From a virus: a stretch of 46,392 nt of DNA. This document shows, piece after piece, positions 1 through 7,408 of the stretch. Within the stretch, counting starts at the first letter, position 1. The number at the start of each line of letters is the position of its first letter. The stretch is from the IMG/VR virus record IMGVR_UViG_3300007559_000007, positions 1 through 46,392 of that record; one strand, given 5' to 3'. The notes beneath the pieces are model-generated. The model was not told where the DNA came from and made no database searches. It saw nothing but the letters and a program-made list of their open reading frames with translations. A program made the position numbers and the translations under genes.

Positions 1-183
<183 letters not shown>

Positions 184-208
<25 letters not shown>

Positions 209-1062
209 TCGTGTCGCTTACCGTGCGTAAGCCTCAGTTGTCGGCTAAAGACGACAAGGCCACCCAAGATGCCGAAATTGCAAACAACGCACAAGGTGCG
301 GGAAAGTACACCAAGGACTTGTACCCCAAGAGCCTGATTGCCCCCATCATTGCCGTCGAGTCGGCGGCCCGGGCGTACATCGAGCGCAACACGTACCCAT
401 GGGGGCGCAGCCGTGGTTCTGACCTCCTGCCCATGACCAAGTTCATGGACTTCACGCTGCGTGTCGGCGAGTTCGAGATTCAATTCTCGCAGGCGGTGAC
501 GGTGTTCCTGAACAACTGGGCCAACGTGATGCTGGAGGCGCAGCGCCGCCAAGGCGCTCTGTTCGACGCCAATGCGTACCCAGATGTGAGCGACCTCAAG
601 GCGCAGTTCGCCTTCGAGATCAGTTACCTGCCAGTAACGGACATGAGCGACTTCCGTGTGGCGGCCAGTGAGGCAGAGACCGACATCCTCAAGGCTGCCG
701 TCGAGCGTGATGTGCTGCGTGCCCAAGAGGCACTGGTCGAGGCGCCGCTGCAACGTCTGCGTGATGCCGTCGAGAAGCTGGCCACAGTGACTGGCGCGAG
801 CCGCACCAAGGTCAACAAGAAGACCGGCGAGACCGAGATGGTGGCCCCCATATTCCGGGACACCCTCATCGAGAACCTGCTGCACGAGGTGGCCATGATC
901 AGCGAGTTCGCTGACCTGCTGCCCGACAACGTCAAGGCTGTGGCTGCGCAGGCCAAAGACATTGCACCGCACCCTGACGCGCTGCGTGTGGACCCGGACC
1001 TTCGCACCAAGACGCACGCCGCGTCCAAGGCGCTGCTGGCCGCTATTGGGGAGATGATGTAA
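184..1062 (+). CDS. Phage protein upstream of MoxR-type ATPase (DUF3150-like?)
   Basis: A 292-residue soluble protein with no signal peptide or membrane segment. The middle (about residues 95-170) is helical, and residues 180-290 are rich in Glu, Ala and Leu and probably helical. A weak AAGAAAG precedes the ATG. The stop overlaps the next start by one base (TAATG), so the two are probably translationally coupled. In bacteria and mobile elements, proteins of this size and helical character (DUF3150-type) sit beside a MoxR ATPase and a VWA protein, as here. The DUF3150 link is a tentative recollection based on context, and the biochemical role is unknown. Confidence 0.75.
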
Positions 1063-1328
1063 TGGCTACCAAAACGCAAGACAAGCCCCTCATCGACCCG
1101 GACGACCCCATGGTTGTTGTGAGCAACAACGGGTATGCGTCCCTGATGCTGCCCATGAGCAAGGCCAAGGAATTGGTGTCGCTCATGATGTTTGCGGAGA
1201 AGGTCGAATGGGACTACACTCCAAAGGCTTGGAAGCCCTCGGGCTATGACAACAACTGCGAGATCAAGCAGGTGTCGCTGGCGCAGTACGTTGCGCTCCA
1301 GATGGCGAAGGCTGAGAGGCAAACCTAA
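1062..1328 (+). CDS. Small conserved-looking protein in the MoxR/VWA module
   Basis: An 88-residue protein with no recognisable motif. The N-terminus is acidic and Pro-rich (around residues 10-17), the middle is hydrophobic and Met-rich, and the C-terminus is basic. The start overlaps the preceding stop by one base. Its own TAA stop at 1326-1328 forms the first three bases of the perfect palindrome TAATCCCATGGGATTA. It lies between the 292-residue protein and the AAA+ ATPase, so it may be an adaptor or subunit of that module, but this is inferred from position only. Confidence 0.7.
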   Translation: MATKTQDKPLIDPDDPMVVVSNNGYASLMLPMSKAKELVSLMMFAEKVEWDYTPKAWKPSGYDNNCEIKQVSLAQYVALQMAKAERQT

Positions 1329-1341
1329 TCCCATGGGATTA
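1326..1341. repeat. Perfect 16-bp palindrome TAATCCCATGGGATTA (copy 1)
   Basis: The sequence is identical to its own reverse complement. It overlaps the stop codon of the 88-residue gene and opens a 78-base gap before the AAA+ ATPase gene. In RNA it could fold as a 6-bp stem with a CAUG loop. In DNA it has the symmetry of an operator for a dimeric protein. Further copies lie at 2418, 4543 and 8806. Confidence 0.85.
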
Positions 1342-1348
1342 ACCGGCA

Positions 1349-1365
1349 CCGCAGCGGTACTGCGG
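1349..1365 (+). promoter_or_regulatory. Hairpin in leader of AAA+ gene
   Basis: CCGCAG and CTGCGG form a 6-bp stem around a 5-base loop. A T-rich tract follows at 1374-1387, but 8 bases separate stem and tract, so it is a poor rho-independent terminator. It could act as an attenuator or an mRNA-stabilising structure before the ATPase start at 1407. Confidence 0.4.
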
Positions 1366-1406
1366 GACAGACTCTTTTTTATTTTTACTCTTTGATTGGA
1401 TTCATC

Positions 1407-2420
1407 ATGAGAATTGGACACATCACACCCCTCATCGCCAAGCGTTACACCAACGAGGCAACCCGTCGTCGCGCCATGTTCATCGTCGGCAAGTCGGGCA
1501 TCGGCAAGAGCGAGTGCGTGTATCAGGCCAGCGAGTTGCTGGGCCAGCACATCGAAGGTTGGAAGGGCGTCGTGGACCTGCGCTTGTCGCAGATGGAACC
1601 CACTGACCTCAAGGGTATCCCCGTGCCCAACATGGAGACACAACAGACTATCATGTTCCGGCCAGACACGATCCCCCAGACCGGCTCGGGCATTTTGTTC
1701 CTTGACGAGATCACGTCTGCTCCCCCCAGCATTCAGGCCGCTGCCTACGAGATGGTGCTGACACCTGACCAATACGGTATCCCAAAGGGCTGGATGGTTG
1801 TGTCCGCTGGCAATTTGCAAAGCGACCGTGGCGTCACGTTCCAGATGGCAGGCCCGCTGCTCAACAGGTTCAACAAGATCGAAGCCGTGACCACACTGGA
1901 CGACTTCATTGACCATGCGGTTACCCGCGACATTGCCCCAGAGGTGACGTCGTTCCTCAAGGCGCGCGCTGACTACCTGCACAAGTTCGAGGGCACTGGC
2001 GCAATTGACTCGTTCCCAAGCCCACGTTCGTGGTTCGCTGTGTCTGACTCACTGGCGCTGGAATTGCGCCCCGCTGACCGTGTGGAGTCATTCAAGGGCG
2101 ACGTGGGCCATGAGGCAGCCGTTGCGTTCGAGGCTCACCTACGTGTCTGGGAGTCCATGCCCAGCTTGGACGCCATCTTGGCCGGCAAGGACATCGACGT
2201 GCCCGAGAAGCTGGACGTGCGGTACTGCATCGCCATGGGCTTGGCTGCCCGTGTGAACGAGGACAACTTCGACGGTGCGTGGAATTTCATCCAGAAAATG
2301 CCCAAAGACATCCAGACCTTGACCGTCAAGCTGGCGTACCGCCGCTGCAAAGCGCTTGTGAATTCCCCATCGTTCACCCAGTGGGCGGCTAAGAACGCGG
2401 ATGCCTTCAAACGTGGCTAA
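1407..2420 (+). CDS. MoxR-type AAA+ ATPase
   Basis: A 337-residue AAA+ ATPase. Walker A is at residues 28-35 (GKSGIGKS), Walker B at 96-101 (ILFLDE), the sensor-1 Asn is at 137 in a SAGN motif, and an arginine-finger-like Arg is at 154 (LLNRF). This arrangement is typical of MoxR/RavA/CobS ATPases, which usually remodel or load a client with a VWA partner. Such a partner is encoded at 2955. I chose the ATG at 1407, preceded by GGA at 1398-1400. An in-frame TTG at 1392 would add five residues. The TAA stop is the first codon of palindrome copy 2. The target in the infected cell is unknown. Confidence 0.9.
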   Translation: MRIGHITPLIAKRYTNEATRRRAMFIVGKSGIGKSECVYQASELLGQHIEGWKGVVDLRLSQMEPTDLKGIPVPNMETQQTIMFRPDTIPQTGSGILFLDEITSAPPSIQAAAYEMVLTPDQYGIPKGWMVVSAGNLQSDRGVTFQMAGPLLNRFNKIEAVTTLDDFIDHAVTRDIAPEVTSFLKARADYLHKFEGTGAIDSFPSPRSWFAVSDSLALELRPADRVESFKGDVGHEAAVAFEAHLRVWESMPSLDAILAGKDIDVPEKLDVRYCIAMGLAARVNEDNFDGAWNFIQKMPKDIQTLTVKLAYRRCKALVNSPSFTQWAAKNADAFKRG

Positions 2421-2433
2421 TCCCATGGGATTA
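2418..2433. repeat. Perfect 16-bp palindrome (copy 2)
   Basis: This is an exact TAATCCCATGGGATTA. Its first three bases are the stop codon of the AAA+ ATPase gene, as in copy 1. It is followed directly by a hairpin at 2434-2455. Confidence 0.85.
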
Positions 2434-2455
2434 GAGTGGCATGCTACGGCCACTC
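2434..2455 (+). promoter_or_regulatory. Hairpin directly after palindrome copy 2
   Basis: GAGTGGC and GCCACTC form a perfect 7-bp stem with an 8-base loop. It lies 15 bases before the likely start of the next gene. No T-run follows, so it is not an intrinsic terminator. Together with the palindrome it repeats the layout seen after copy 1. Confidence 0.45.
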
Positions 2456-2469
2456 ACAAGGCATACGCA

Positions 2470-2706
2470 ATGTGCCGAGTGCTGCACAAAGCCGTAGCCC
2501 CGGGGTACTACAGCGCTTGGCAGAAACGGCAGCCGGAGAAGAACAACTGGGTTGTCTTCGGCCGCGTTGAGCCAGATCGCACTGGCAGACTGGTGGCCTC
2601 GGCCACCTCATTCGACCACGTCAAGTACGTGGATAGCATGAAAGAAGGACGACTACACGTGGAGGCAATATGGGCATTGGAACAATCGTCTGCGGGAGGA
2701 ACGTAA
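2470..2706 (+). CDS. Small hypothetical protein in the MoxR/VWA cluster
   Basis: If translation starts at the ATG at 2470, preceded by AAGG at 2458-2461 with 8-base spacing, the product is 78 residues. In-frame ATGs also occur at 2401 (inside the ATPase gene) and 2425 (inside the palindrome), but neither has a convincing Shine-Dalgarno. The protein has several aromatic residues in the middle and an acidic C-terminus. I do not recognise a family. It overlaps the next gene by 37 bases. Confidence 0.55.
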   Translation: MCRVLHKAVAPGYYSAWQKRQPEKNNWVVFGRVEPDRTGRLVASATSFDHVKYVDSMKEGRLHVEAIWALEQSSAGGT

Positions 2707-2933
2707 CCCTTCCTCAGGACCCCAAATCAAAGGCGGCGATAGATGGTTGGTACAAACCATTCAGGTATTCTGAGGAGTATGTATACTATGTTCGTGGCGT
2801 GCGGATGGGAGAAATTTACATCCTGCCCGACGGAATATGGCAGGCACGTATTTACCCGCACCTCGGTAAGGCGTACGATACGCAGAACGAAGCGATGCTG
2901 TTTTTGGAAGCTATCGCAGCCCTCGGGGTTTAG
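2670..2933 (+). CDS. Hypothetical protein, 87 residues
   Basis: The ATG at 2670 has a strong GGAGG five bases upstream, although it lies inside the end of the previous gene. The product is rich in Tyr (about seven) with alternating hydrophobic residues that suggest a small beta-sheet fold. There is no membrane segment or catalytic motif. It sits directly upstream of the VWA/metallopeptidase gene, so co-expression with it is likely. Function is unknown. Confidence 0.7.
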   Translation: MGIGTIVCGRNVTLPQDPKSKAAIDGWYKPFRYSEEYVYYVRGVRMGEIYILPDGIWQARIYPHLGKAYDTQNEAMLFLEAIAALGV

Positions 2934-2938
2934 CTTTT

Positions 2939-2948
2939 TTACTGGAGA
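2939..2948 (+). promoter_or_regulatory. Shared translation-initiation element TTACTGGAGA (copy 1)
   Basis: TTACTGGAGA with its GGAG core lies 6 bases before the ATG of the VWA gene. The same 10-mer precedes the genes at 5252 and 10288. The match is longer than a Shine-Dalgarno needs, so it may be an extended initiation signal or come from copied leader sequence. Confidence 0.6.
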
Positions 2949-2954
2949 TTTACT

Positions 2955-4088
2955 ATGAGTTTCGAGCAACGTATTGACCTTGCTGCAAGCAAGTTGGGTT
3001 TGCGGGAGCCGTTCATTGCGGCCGTGGTTGCGACCATGCCCCGCGTCATCGTGCGGGACAACGCAGAGTTCACTGCGGGCACCAACGGCACGTGGATTAA
3101 GTTCGGCGAGGAGTGGGGCAAGCAGTGGAACGACGAGCAACTGTTCGGGCTGTATATGCACGAGTCACTGCACGTCATCCTCATGCACATGTGGCGCCGT
3201 GGTGACCTAGACGCTGGCCTGTGGAATCAAGCGACTGACGCCGTCATCAACCGCATGATCAAGAACAAGGGCTACCAGCTACCTGCCGGCGGTGTCGAGA
3301 TTCCATGGGTCAAGGAAGACATGGACACGGATGATGTGTACAAGCGCCTCAAGGACGAAGCCGACAAGCAGCCCAAGGGCGGCGAGGGTCAGGGCCAAGG
3401 CAACGGCGGCTGGGACGACAAGGGTGATCTGGAGGATGCCCCAGACGAGGCGACCAAGGCGGACGTGGAGGCCCGCATCATTACCTCCGCGAAGATGGCC
3501 CGTGAGTGCGGCGATGGCTCTGCGCTGATCGACCGTATCATCGGCGAGGTGGGCAAGGCTTCGGTGCGCTGGCAGGACGAGATGCGCGCTGTGATGATGA
3601 TGACGGCCCGCAACGACTTCAGCTATTCGCGGTTCTCGCGCCGATACATCGGGCGTGGTATGTACTTCCCCACGCTTCGCAGCGAGGAGATGGGTGGGCT
3701 GGCCATTGGCTTCGACGTGTCGGGCTCTGTGTCGCAGCAGATGGCTGACCAACTGTGCGCAGAGATTCAGGGCATCGTGGACGATACCAACCCCGAGTGG
3801 GTCGAGGTGGTGTACTGCGCGGACAGCATCACTGGTGTGCAGCGTTTCATGCGGGGTGACCCGCTGGCGCTTAAGGTTGTGGGCACAGGCGGTACCCGGT
3901 TCAAGCCCGTGTTCGACCACTTCCAGCGTGTTGCTGAGACCGACCGTGTGGCGGCGTTTATTTACCTGACGGACATGGAGGGCAACCTCGATGAGTGCGT
4001 CGAGCCCGAGTGGCCTGTCATCTGGGGCAACGTAGGTACCCGCGACCATGCCGCGCCGTTCGGCAAAGCTGTGAAGGTGCGACTATGA
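2955..4088 (+). CDS. Metallopeptidase-like plus VWA-like protein (DUF2201 type)
   Basis: A 377-residue protein with two domains. Residues 1-135 carry a zinc-metallopeptidase-like motif, H69-E70-x-x-H73, followed by a WNxAxDxxIN-like stretch at 90-99. A Gly/Gln-rich acidic linker covers about 138-165. Residues 245-377 form a VWA-like domain with a MIDAS-type DxSxS at 254-258, a Gly-Gly-Thr at 312-314 and a conserved-type Asp at 340. This matches the pairing of a putative metallopeptidase domain with DUF2201. With the AAA+ ATPase at 1407 it forms a MoxR/VWA-type pair. In known pairs the ATPase drives metal insertion or remodelling of a client. Whether the HExxH site is proteolytic here is unknown. 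Confidence 0.88.
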   Translation: MSFEQRIDLAASKLGLREPFIAAVVATMPRVIVRDNAEFTAGTNGTWIKFGEEWGKQWNDEQLFGLYMHESLHVILMHMWRRGDLDAGLWNQATDAVINRMIKNKGYQLPAGGVEIPWVKEDMDTDDVYKRLKDEADKQPKGGEGQGQGNGGWDDKGDLEDAPDEATKADVEARIITSAKMARECGDGSALIDRIIGEVGKASVRWQDEMRAVMMMTARNDFSYSRFSRRYIGRGMYFPTLRSEEMGGLAIGFDVSGSVSQQMADQLCAEIQGIVDDTNPEWVEVVYCADSITGVQRFMRGDPLALKVVGTGGTRFKPVFDHFQRVAETDRVAAFIYLTDMEGNLDECVEPEWPVIWGNVGTRDHAAPFGKAVKVRL

Positions 4089-4294
4089 GCCTGTCCGAAT
4101 CGTTGTATATTTCATGGCAGCGATTTTGTGCCATCGAGCTTGGGCGCCCACTGGACATGAACTCCATTGAGCCCGGCTTGGTGTCGCACGTTGTGCCCGA
4201 TGGGCAGCCACCCTTCCGCTGTGCGGATGGAACCGTGCGCAAACTTTCTATGGCTTACGAACTTGAGGACTTACACAATGAATTTCCAAACTGA
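4085..4294 (+). CDS. Hypothetical protein, 69 residues
   Basis: The ATG overlaps the stop of the VWA gene in an ATGA arrangement, so it is probably translated by coupling. The product is small and soluble, with an aromatic N-terminal helix and an acidic C-terminus. I recognise no motif. It overlaps the next start by 17 bases. Confidence 0.65.
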   Translation: MSLSESLYISWQRFCAIELGRPLDMNSIEPGLVSHVVPDGQPPFRCADGTVRKLSMAYELEDLHNEFPN

Positions 4295-4541
4295 AGTATT
4301 GAACAAACTGACCCGCCTTGAGAGCAAGGTGGTGCGAGGCTTCGAGGAGCTTGGTGCCGACACCGACGTGGACCCGAACTGGTTGAGTGTCGATGAGGCA
4401 GCACGTGTCATCTACGTGTCCACACTCGGGCGCTCGTTCAAGATCATGCACAGCGTGGCAATACAAAAAGGCGCCAAGCAATTTGGCAAAGAATACGACA
4501 TCGTCCACAAAGGCGATGTCGTTGGAACCGTAACCCTGTAA
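4278..4541 (+). CDS. Hypothetical protein, 87 residues
   Basis: I chose the ATG at 4278 with GAGG at 4264-4267 upstream. An in-frame ATG at 4167 lies deep in the previous gene and looks spurious. The first 25 residues could form a short coiled coil. The C-terminal half looks like a small beta fold, and its Lys- and Gly-rich end resembles a nucleic-acid or ligand-binding surface, but no family is evident. Palindrome copy 3 begins one base after its stop. Confidence 0.7.
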   Translation: MNFQTEVLNKLTRLESKVVRGFEELGADTDVDPNWLSVDEAARVIYVSTLGRSFKIMHSVAIQKGAKQFGKEYDIVHKGDVVGTVTL

Positions 4542-4542
4542 C

Positions 4543-4558
4543 TAATCCCGTGGGATTA
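4543..4558. repeat. 16-bp palindrome variant (copy 3)
   Basis: TAATCCCGTGGGATTA differs from the perfect palindrome by one central base. It fills most of the gap between two genes, and its right end runs into the AAGGAAAA Shine-Dalgarno of the gene at 4570. The right flank (AAGGAA) is shared with the copy at 8806. Confidence 0.85.
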
Positions 4559-4569
4559 AGGAAAAACAA

Positions 4570-5079
4570 ATGAAACTCACAAACTACACCCGCGACGCAT
4601 TCATCACCTCCGTCATGGACGACGTGCCAAAGATCGACTACCACGAGGCATACCGTGCGGCGTTCTTGGAGGCGTACATTCCGACCTTGCCGAAGGTTGT
4701 GCAAGACATGTGGGCATCAAACGCAACACGCCCGTACCTAGCTCTGACTTCGGCGCGCGGATGCGGTAGCTCGTTCTCTGTACCAACGAACGACCGATAC
4801 GGTGAAATCCCCACGCCCGCTGCGGCGACTGACAAGTTAGCCGCCCTCGTTGCTGCGCACAATGCACAGAAGCAGGCGCGCGACGCGTTACGCGTCAACC
4901 TCAAAGGCGCAGCGTACGGATGCACTACGACCAAGGCGCTGCGCGAGTTGCTGCCCGAGTTCGACCGCTACCTGCCAGCGGAGATAGAGAAGACCTCACG
5001 CCAGCTGCCCGTGGTTCAGAACATCATGGCCGACTTCGTGAAAGCGGGCTGGCCTGCCAAGAAGGCGGTGAAGAAATGA
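4570..5079 (+). CDS. Nmad5-like protein (tentative)
   Basis: A 169-residue soluble protein. The N-terminus, with its MKLT start, an RDA, and VMDDVPKIDY at residues 16-25, resembles the start of Nmad5 (nucleotide-modification-associated domain 5) phage proteins. I am recalling this pattern, not reading it from an alignment. The C-terminus is rich in Lys and Ala. A good AAGGAAAA precedes the ATG. If the family is right, a link to phage DNA base modification is possible, but no thymidylate-synthase-like or glycosyltransferase partner is visible in this window. The stop overlaps the next start (ATGA). Confidence 0.7.
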   Translation: MKLTNYTRDAFITSVMDDVPKIDYHEAYRAAFLEAYIPTLPKVVQDMWASNATRPYLALTSARGCGSSFSVPTNDRYGEIPTPAAATDKLAALVAAHNAQKQARDALRVNLKGAAYGCTTTKALRELLPEFDRYLPAEIEKTSRQLPVVQNIMADFVKAGWPAKKAVKK

Positions 5080-5192
5080 AGACCACTATCATCATCGCCC
5101 TGTGCGCCCTGCTTGGGGGATGCGCCACCGCAGAAACCATTCAGGTGCTCGACAACATCATCACGTACGTCAACCATGCGCCGAGCAATTAA
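5076..5192 (+). CDS. Tiny predicted lipoprotein
   Basis: A 38-residue product with a positively charged start, a hydrophobic run, and a lipobox-like LLGGC ending at Cys16. This predicts cleavage by signal peptidase II and a mature peptide of about 23 residues. It overlaps the previous stop by four bases. Short phage lipoproteins are often outer-membrane spanins or exclusion factors, but this one is very short and sits far from the endolysin, so its role is open. Confidence 0.6.
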   Translation: MKTTIIIALCALLGGCATAETIQVLDNIITYVNHAPSN

Positions 5193-5250
5193 CTACCTAC
5201 TGCTGTTCATCAACATAGCCCTTCTGTGGCTACTTGCTTACTGGAGATAA
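5176..5250 (+). CDS. Possible 24-residue transmembrane peptide
   Basis: A short frame beginning inside the lipoprotein gene encodes two Arg and then about 18 hydrophobic residues, ending in Trp-Arg. It reads like a single membrane helix. Its stop lies within the Shine-Dalgarno region of the next gene. There is no clear ribosome binding site of its own, so expression would need coupling. It may be chance. Confidence 0.25.
   Translation: MRRAINYLLLFINIALLWLLAYWR
5238..5247 (+). promoter_or_regulatory. Shared translation-initiation element TTACTGGAGA (copy 2)
   Basis: The same 10-mer as at 2939 and 10274, here 4 bases before the ATG at 5252. Confidence 0.6.
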
Positions 5251-5251
5251 C

Positions 5252-5428
5252 ATGACACCACTACCAGAGGACGAAGACCTCGACAGCCCGTTCACGTTCG
5301 ACTACGTGATGGGCTGGGTTTTCAACTTTTTCGCGGCGCTCGGCGCTGTTGCTTTTGCTGCCCTGCTGGGGCTGTACTTCGGCGGGTTTTTTCACTGGCT
5401 TTTTGAGCGCGCAAGCGCGGGGGGATAA
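5252..5428 (+). CDS. Small membrane protein
   Basis: A 58-residue protein with an acidic N-terminus (residues 5-11) and one long hydrophobic segment, about residues 20-50, rich in Phe, Ala and Gly. The C-terminus is short and mixed in charge. The extended TTACTGGAGA element gives a strong start. The product likely sits in the inner membrane with the acidic end outside and the Arg-bearing end inside. Its neighbours are a tiny lipoprotein and a possible 24-residue membrane peptide, so this may be a small membrane-acting cluster. No family is recognised. Confidence 0.65.
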   Translation: MTPLPEDEDLDSPFTFDYVMGWVFNFFAALGAVAFAALLGLYFGGFFHWLFERASAGG

Positions 5429-5431
5429 GGG

Positions 5432-5878
5432 ATGACTACATACACAATTACGCAGACCCAGCTTGACCTGCTCCTTGGCGTACTTGACCGTGCAGGTACG
5501 ACTGACGATGGCGAATACAAATGGGACACGCTCTCAAAAGCCACCAAGATGTTGCAATCCCTCACCCCGAACGGCGGGGATGCTGAGGCCGCACCAAGCA
5601 CCAGCCCTGAAGCCATCTACCAATACCAATTGGCAAACGGGAATTGGATTGACCAGACCAAGGAGATGTACGACCATCTTATCAAGCGCGGCGGCTCTAC
5701 GGTGCGCGCCGTCTATTTGGCCGCACCAAGTACCAGCCTTGACACCTTGACGGCGGAAAATGAAAAACTGCGTGCTGCACTCGCCGAGTACGCCAGAGCG
5801 GGCGTGGGGAATAGCACTGATTGGCACATCCAGCTAGGCGCGTACCGCATGGCAACAGCAATCAAAGGAGGTGCGTGA
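5432..5878 (+). CDS. Hypothetical phage protein with coiled-coil C-terminal half
   Basis: A 148-residue protein. The pentapeptide APSTS occurs twice, at about residues 54 and 98, each flanking a segment boundary, which suggests linkers. A heptad-like stretch follows (about residues 103-122). The rest is soluble and acidic. Many phage early regions carry proteins of this modular kind with no known role. It overlaps the next ATG by one base. Confidence 0.7.
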   Translation: MTTYTITQTQLDLLLGVLDRAGTTDDGEYKWDTLSKATKMLQSLTPNGGDAEAAPSTSPEAIYQYQLANGNWIDQTKEMYDHLIKRGGSTVRAVYLAAPSTSLDTLTAENEKLRAALAEYARAGVGNSTDWHIQLGAYRMATAIKGGA

Positions 5879-6231
5879 TGTCCCGACTACTTTTTGCAGC
5901 AGCGCGTGGTGCGCGGATCGAATACCCAAAACCAGATGGGTCTGGGGGGCAAATATGCGTAATGAATGTGCCTACTGATCGCAATGATGACTGCCGCATC
6001 CACCCCGATGACGCGCACTTAGCCTACGGGCCGATCAGCACGGCGTTGCGCGAGATGGCGCTACAGAGGGCATGTGTAAATCTGCAAGAGTTCCCGAGAT
6101 TTTCGATTGAAGCTGCAATGGCTTGCAAACTAGATGGCGACTGGATATGGCGGTGGCAAAAGCAGACACCGTTTGAACGCAGCCTTGCGCTTTTAATTCT
6201 GGCCGAAGCACTGGCCGACGAAGGACTCTAA
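5878..6231 (+). CDS. Hypothetical protein, 117 residues
   Basis: The ATG at 5878 is preceded by a near-consensus AGGAGGT, the strongest Shine-Dalgarno in this stretch. The middle contains an Asp/His-rich patch (about residues 34-47), and the C-terminal half is helical with several Trp. No family is recognised. The next gene starts directly after its stop. Confidence 0.7.
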   Translation: MSRLLFAAARGARIEYPKPDGSGGQICVMNVPTDRNDDCRIHPDDAHLAYGPISTALREMALQRACVNLQEFPRFSIEAAMACKLDGDWIWRWQKQTPFERSLALLILAEALADEGL

Positions 6232-6519
6232 ATGATTGATATCGAAATAAACAAAGCCCTCGCGCTGGCTATTGGGTGGGAGCACATTGGCCTTTCCGCT
6301 CTCAAGGAAGATGCTGTGTGCGTCCGCGATGTTGACGGATGGTGGCACACCTTCGATTACCGCGACTGGAACGTCATCGGTCCGATTGCGGAGAAGTACA
6401 ACTGCTTTCCAAAGCATATCAACAGCATGTGGGAGATTGCGCACTACGGAGAAATCTACCGCGCAGACACCCCACAACGCGCCATCGCAATGGCTGTAAT
6501 TCAAGGAGTAAGGAAGTGA
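6232..6519 (+). CDS. Hypothetical protein, 95 residues
   Basis: The start codon follows the preceding stop with no gap, so translation is probably coupled. The product is rich in Trp and acidic residues and looks like a small alpha/beta protein. Proteins with a similar N-terminus, where an Ile/Ala-rich helix is followed by a Trp motif, are common hypotheticals in phage early regions. Function is unknown. Confidence 0.7.
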   Translation: MIDIEINKALALAIGWEHIGLSALKEDAVCVRDVDGWWHTFDYRDWNVIGPIAEKYNCFPKHINSMWEIAHYGEIYRADTPQRAIAMAVIQGVRK

Positions 6520-6728
6520 CCGAACCAACACCAACACCAGAGCATCTGTACCACATCAATCGCGACGAATTCGTTGGGCGGGTCTACTCAGAAGAACAAA
6601 TTCTCAACTACGGCGAAGCCGAGTACGAGCGTGCCCTGCTCGACGCAATGAACGCCACCCGTGCGTTCGGCAAGACGGGCGAAGTGATCGCTGTGATTAT
6701 TGCAGCGCTGAAGGAGAAGAAGGTATGA
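6516..6728 (+). CDS. Hypothetical protein, GTG start
   Basis: A 70-residue product begins at GTG 6516, which overlaps the previous stop by four bases and has AAGGAG upstream. The N-terminus is Thr/Pro-rich and the rest is acidic and helical, ending in a Lys-rich tail. It overlaps the next ATG by four bases. No family is recognised. Confidence 0.6.
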   Translation: MTEPTPTPEHLYHINRDEFVGRVYSEEQILNYGEAEYERALLDAMNATRAFGKTGEVIAVIIAALKEKKV

Positions 6729-6955
6729 GCCGCGGTGATGTAATAAGGATGGCGCGTGAGGCCGCAGCAATTCACGGCCACACATTCCGAGACGTACCGC
6801 AGCCTGAAACCATCGAGTTTCTTGAGGCATTTCATTCACTGGTAGCCGCCCATGAGCGCGAGGAGTGCGCGAAGGTGGCTGACCGACACAGCACATGTGA
6901 AAACGACACGCCAAATGTGCTTGCGGTAGCTATCCGTGCAAGGGGTACACAATGA
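6725..6955 (+). CDS. Hypothetical protein, 76 residues
   Basis: The product has the pattern of a widespread small phage protein: an N-terminal helix with MAREA, a central FHSLVAAHEREECAKVAD-type helix, and a short Arg-rich end. The role of such proteins is unknown. Four-base overlaps on both sides place it in a tightly coupled chain of small genes. Confidence 0.7.
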   Translation: MSRGDVIRMAREAAAIHGHTFRDVPQPETIEFLEAFHSLVAAHEREECAKVADRHSTCENDTPNVLAVAIRARGTQ

Positions 6956-7152
6956 CATCCTACCAAGCCGGGGCCGAGGGTGGCGAGTTCATCTACCCCC
7001 ACATCGACAAGCGCTGGCCCGAGCCGGGGGCCAAGGTGTCCCTACTCACCAAGGGCGGCATTCACATCACCGGGCCGTGGGACGCATCGTTTTGCGTCGC
7101 ATGGCTACCATTACCAAAACGCAACAAGGACAAAGAAGATGTCAAGCCATAA
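6952..7152 (+). CDS. Hypothetical protein, 66 residues
   Basis: A small, likely beta-rich protein with several Trp and Pro residues and a basic C-terminus. It overlaps the previous stop by four bases and the next start by 14 bases. No family is recognised. Confidence 0.6.
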   Translation: MTSYQAGAEGGEFIYPHIDKRWPEPGAKVSLLTKGGIHITGPWDASFCVAWLPLPKRNKDKEDVKP

Positions 7153-7408
7153 TGCTCGCACTTGCAAGTGCCCACCGGACTCCCCGTTCCACTGGCAAAC
7201 CGCGGTAGATTCCCGCTCGTTCACCCCAGTCGAGTTGCGTGCGAGACACAGCGCGGCAGCTAGTGTGACGGTTGATGCCAAGCGGGCCGAGGGACAGGAC
7301 TACGGCCAGATTGCCGGGCTGTCCAAAAACAGCGAAGCGTACATGGACCGGATGCAGGGAAACTTCGCACCAAAGAGGACTCGCCGTGCCAAGACCAAAG
7401 CCGCCTGA
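7139..7408 (+). CDS. Hypothetical protein, 89 residues
   Basis: I chose the ATG at 7139 with AAGGAC upstream. The N-terminus holds Cys-x-Cys and His residues and the C-terminus is strongly basic (Lys/Arg), which would suit nucleic-acid contact. The Cys and His are too few for a clear zinc finger. Function is unknown. Confidence 0.6.
   Translation: MSSHNARTCKCPPDSPFHWQTAVDSRSFTPVELRARHSAAASVTVDAKRAEGQDYGQIAGLSKNSEAYMDRMQGNFAPKRTRRAKTKAA

Noticed and set aside
624-1982. Long minus-strand open frames (for example 452 codons) opposite the early genes
   Set aside because: They mirror well-supported plus-strand genes, have odd His/Arg/Leu composition and no ribosome binding sites.
2743-2760. Inverted repeat ATGGTTGGTACAAACCAT inside the 87-residue gene
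   Set aside because: It pairs at eight of nine positions but lies wholly in coding sequence, has no relatives in the window, and can be explained by codon choice.
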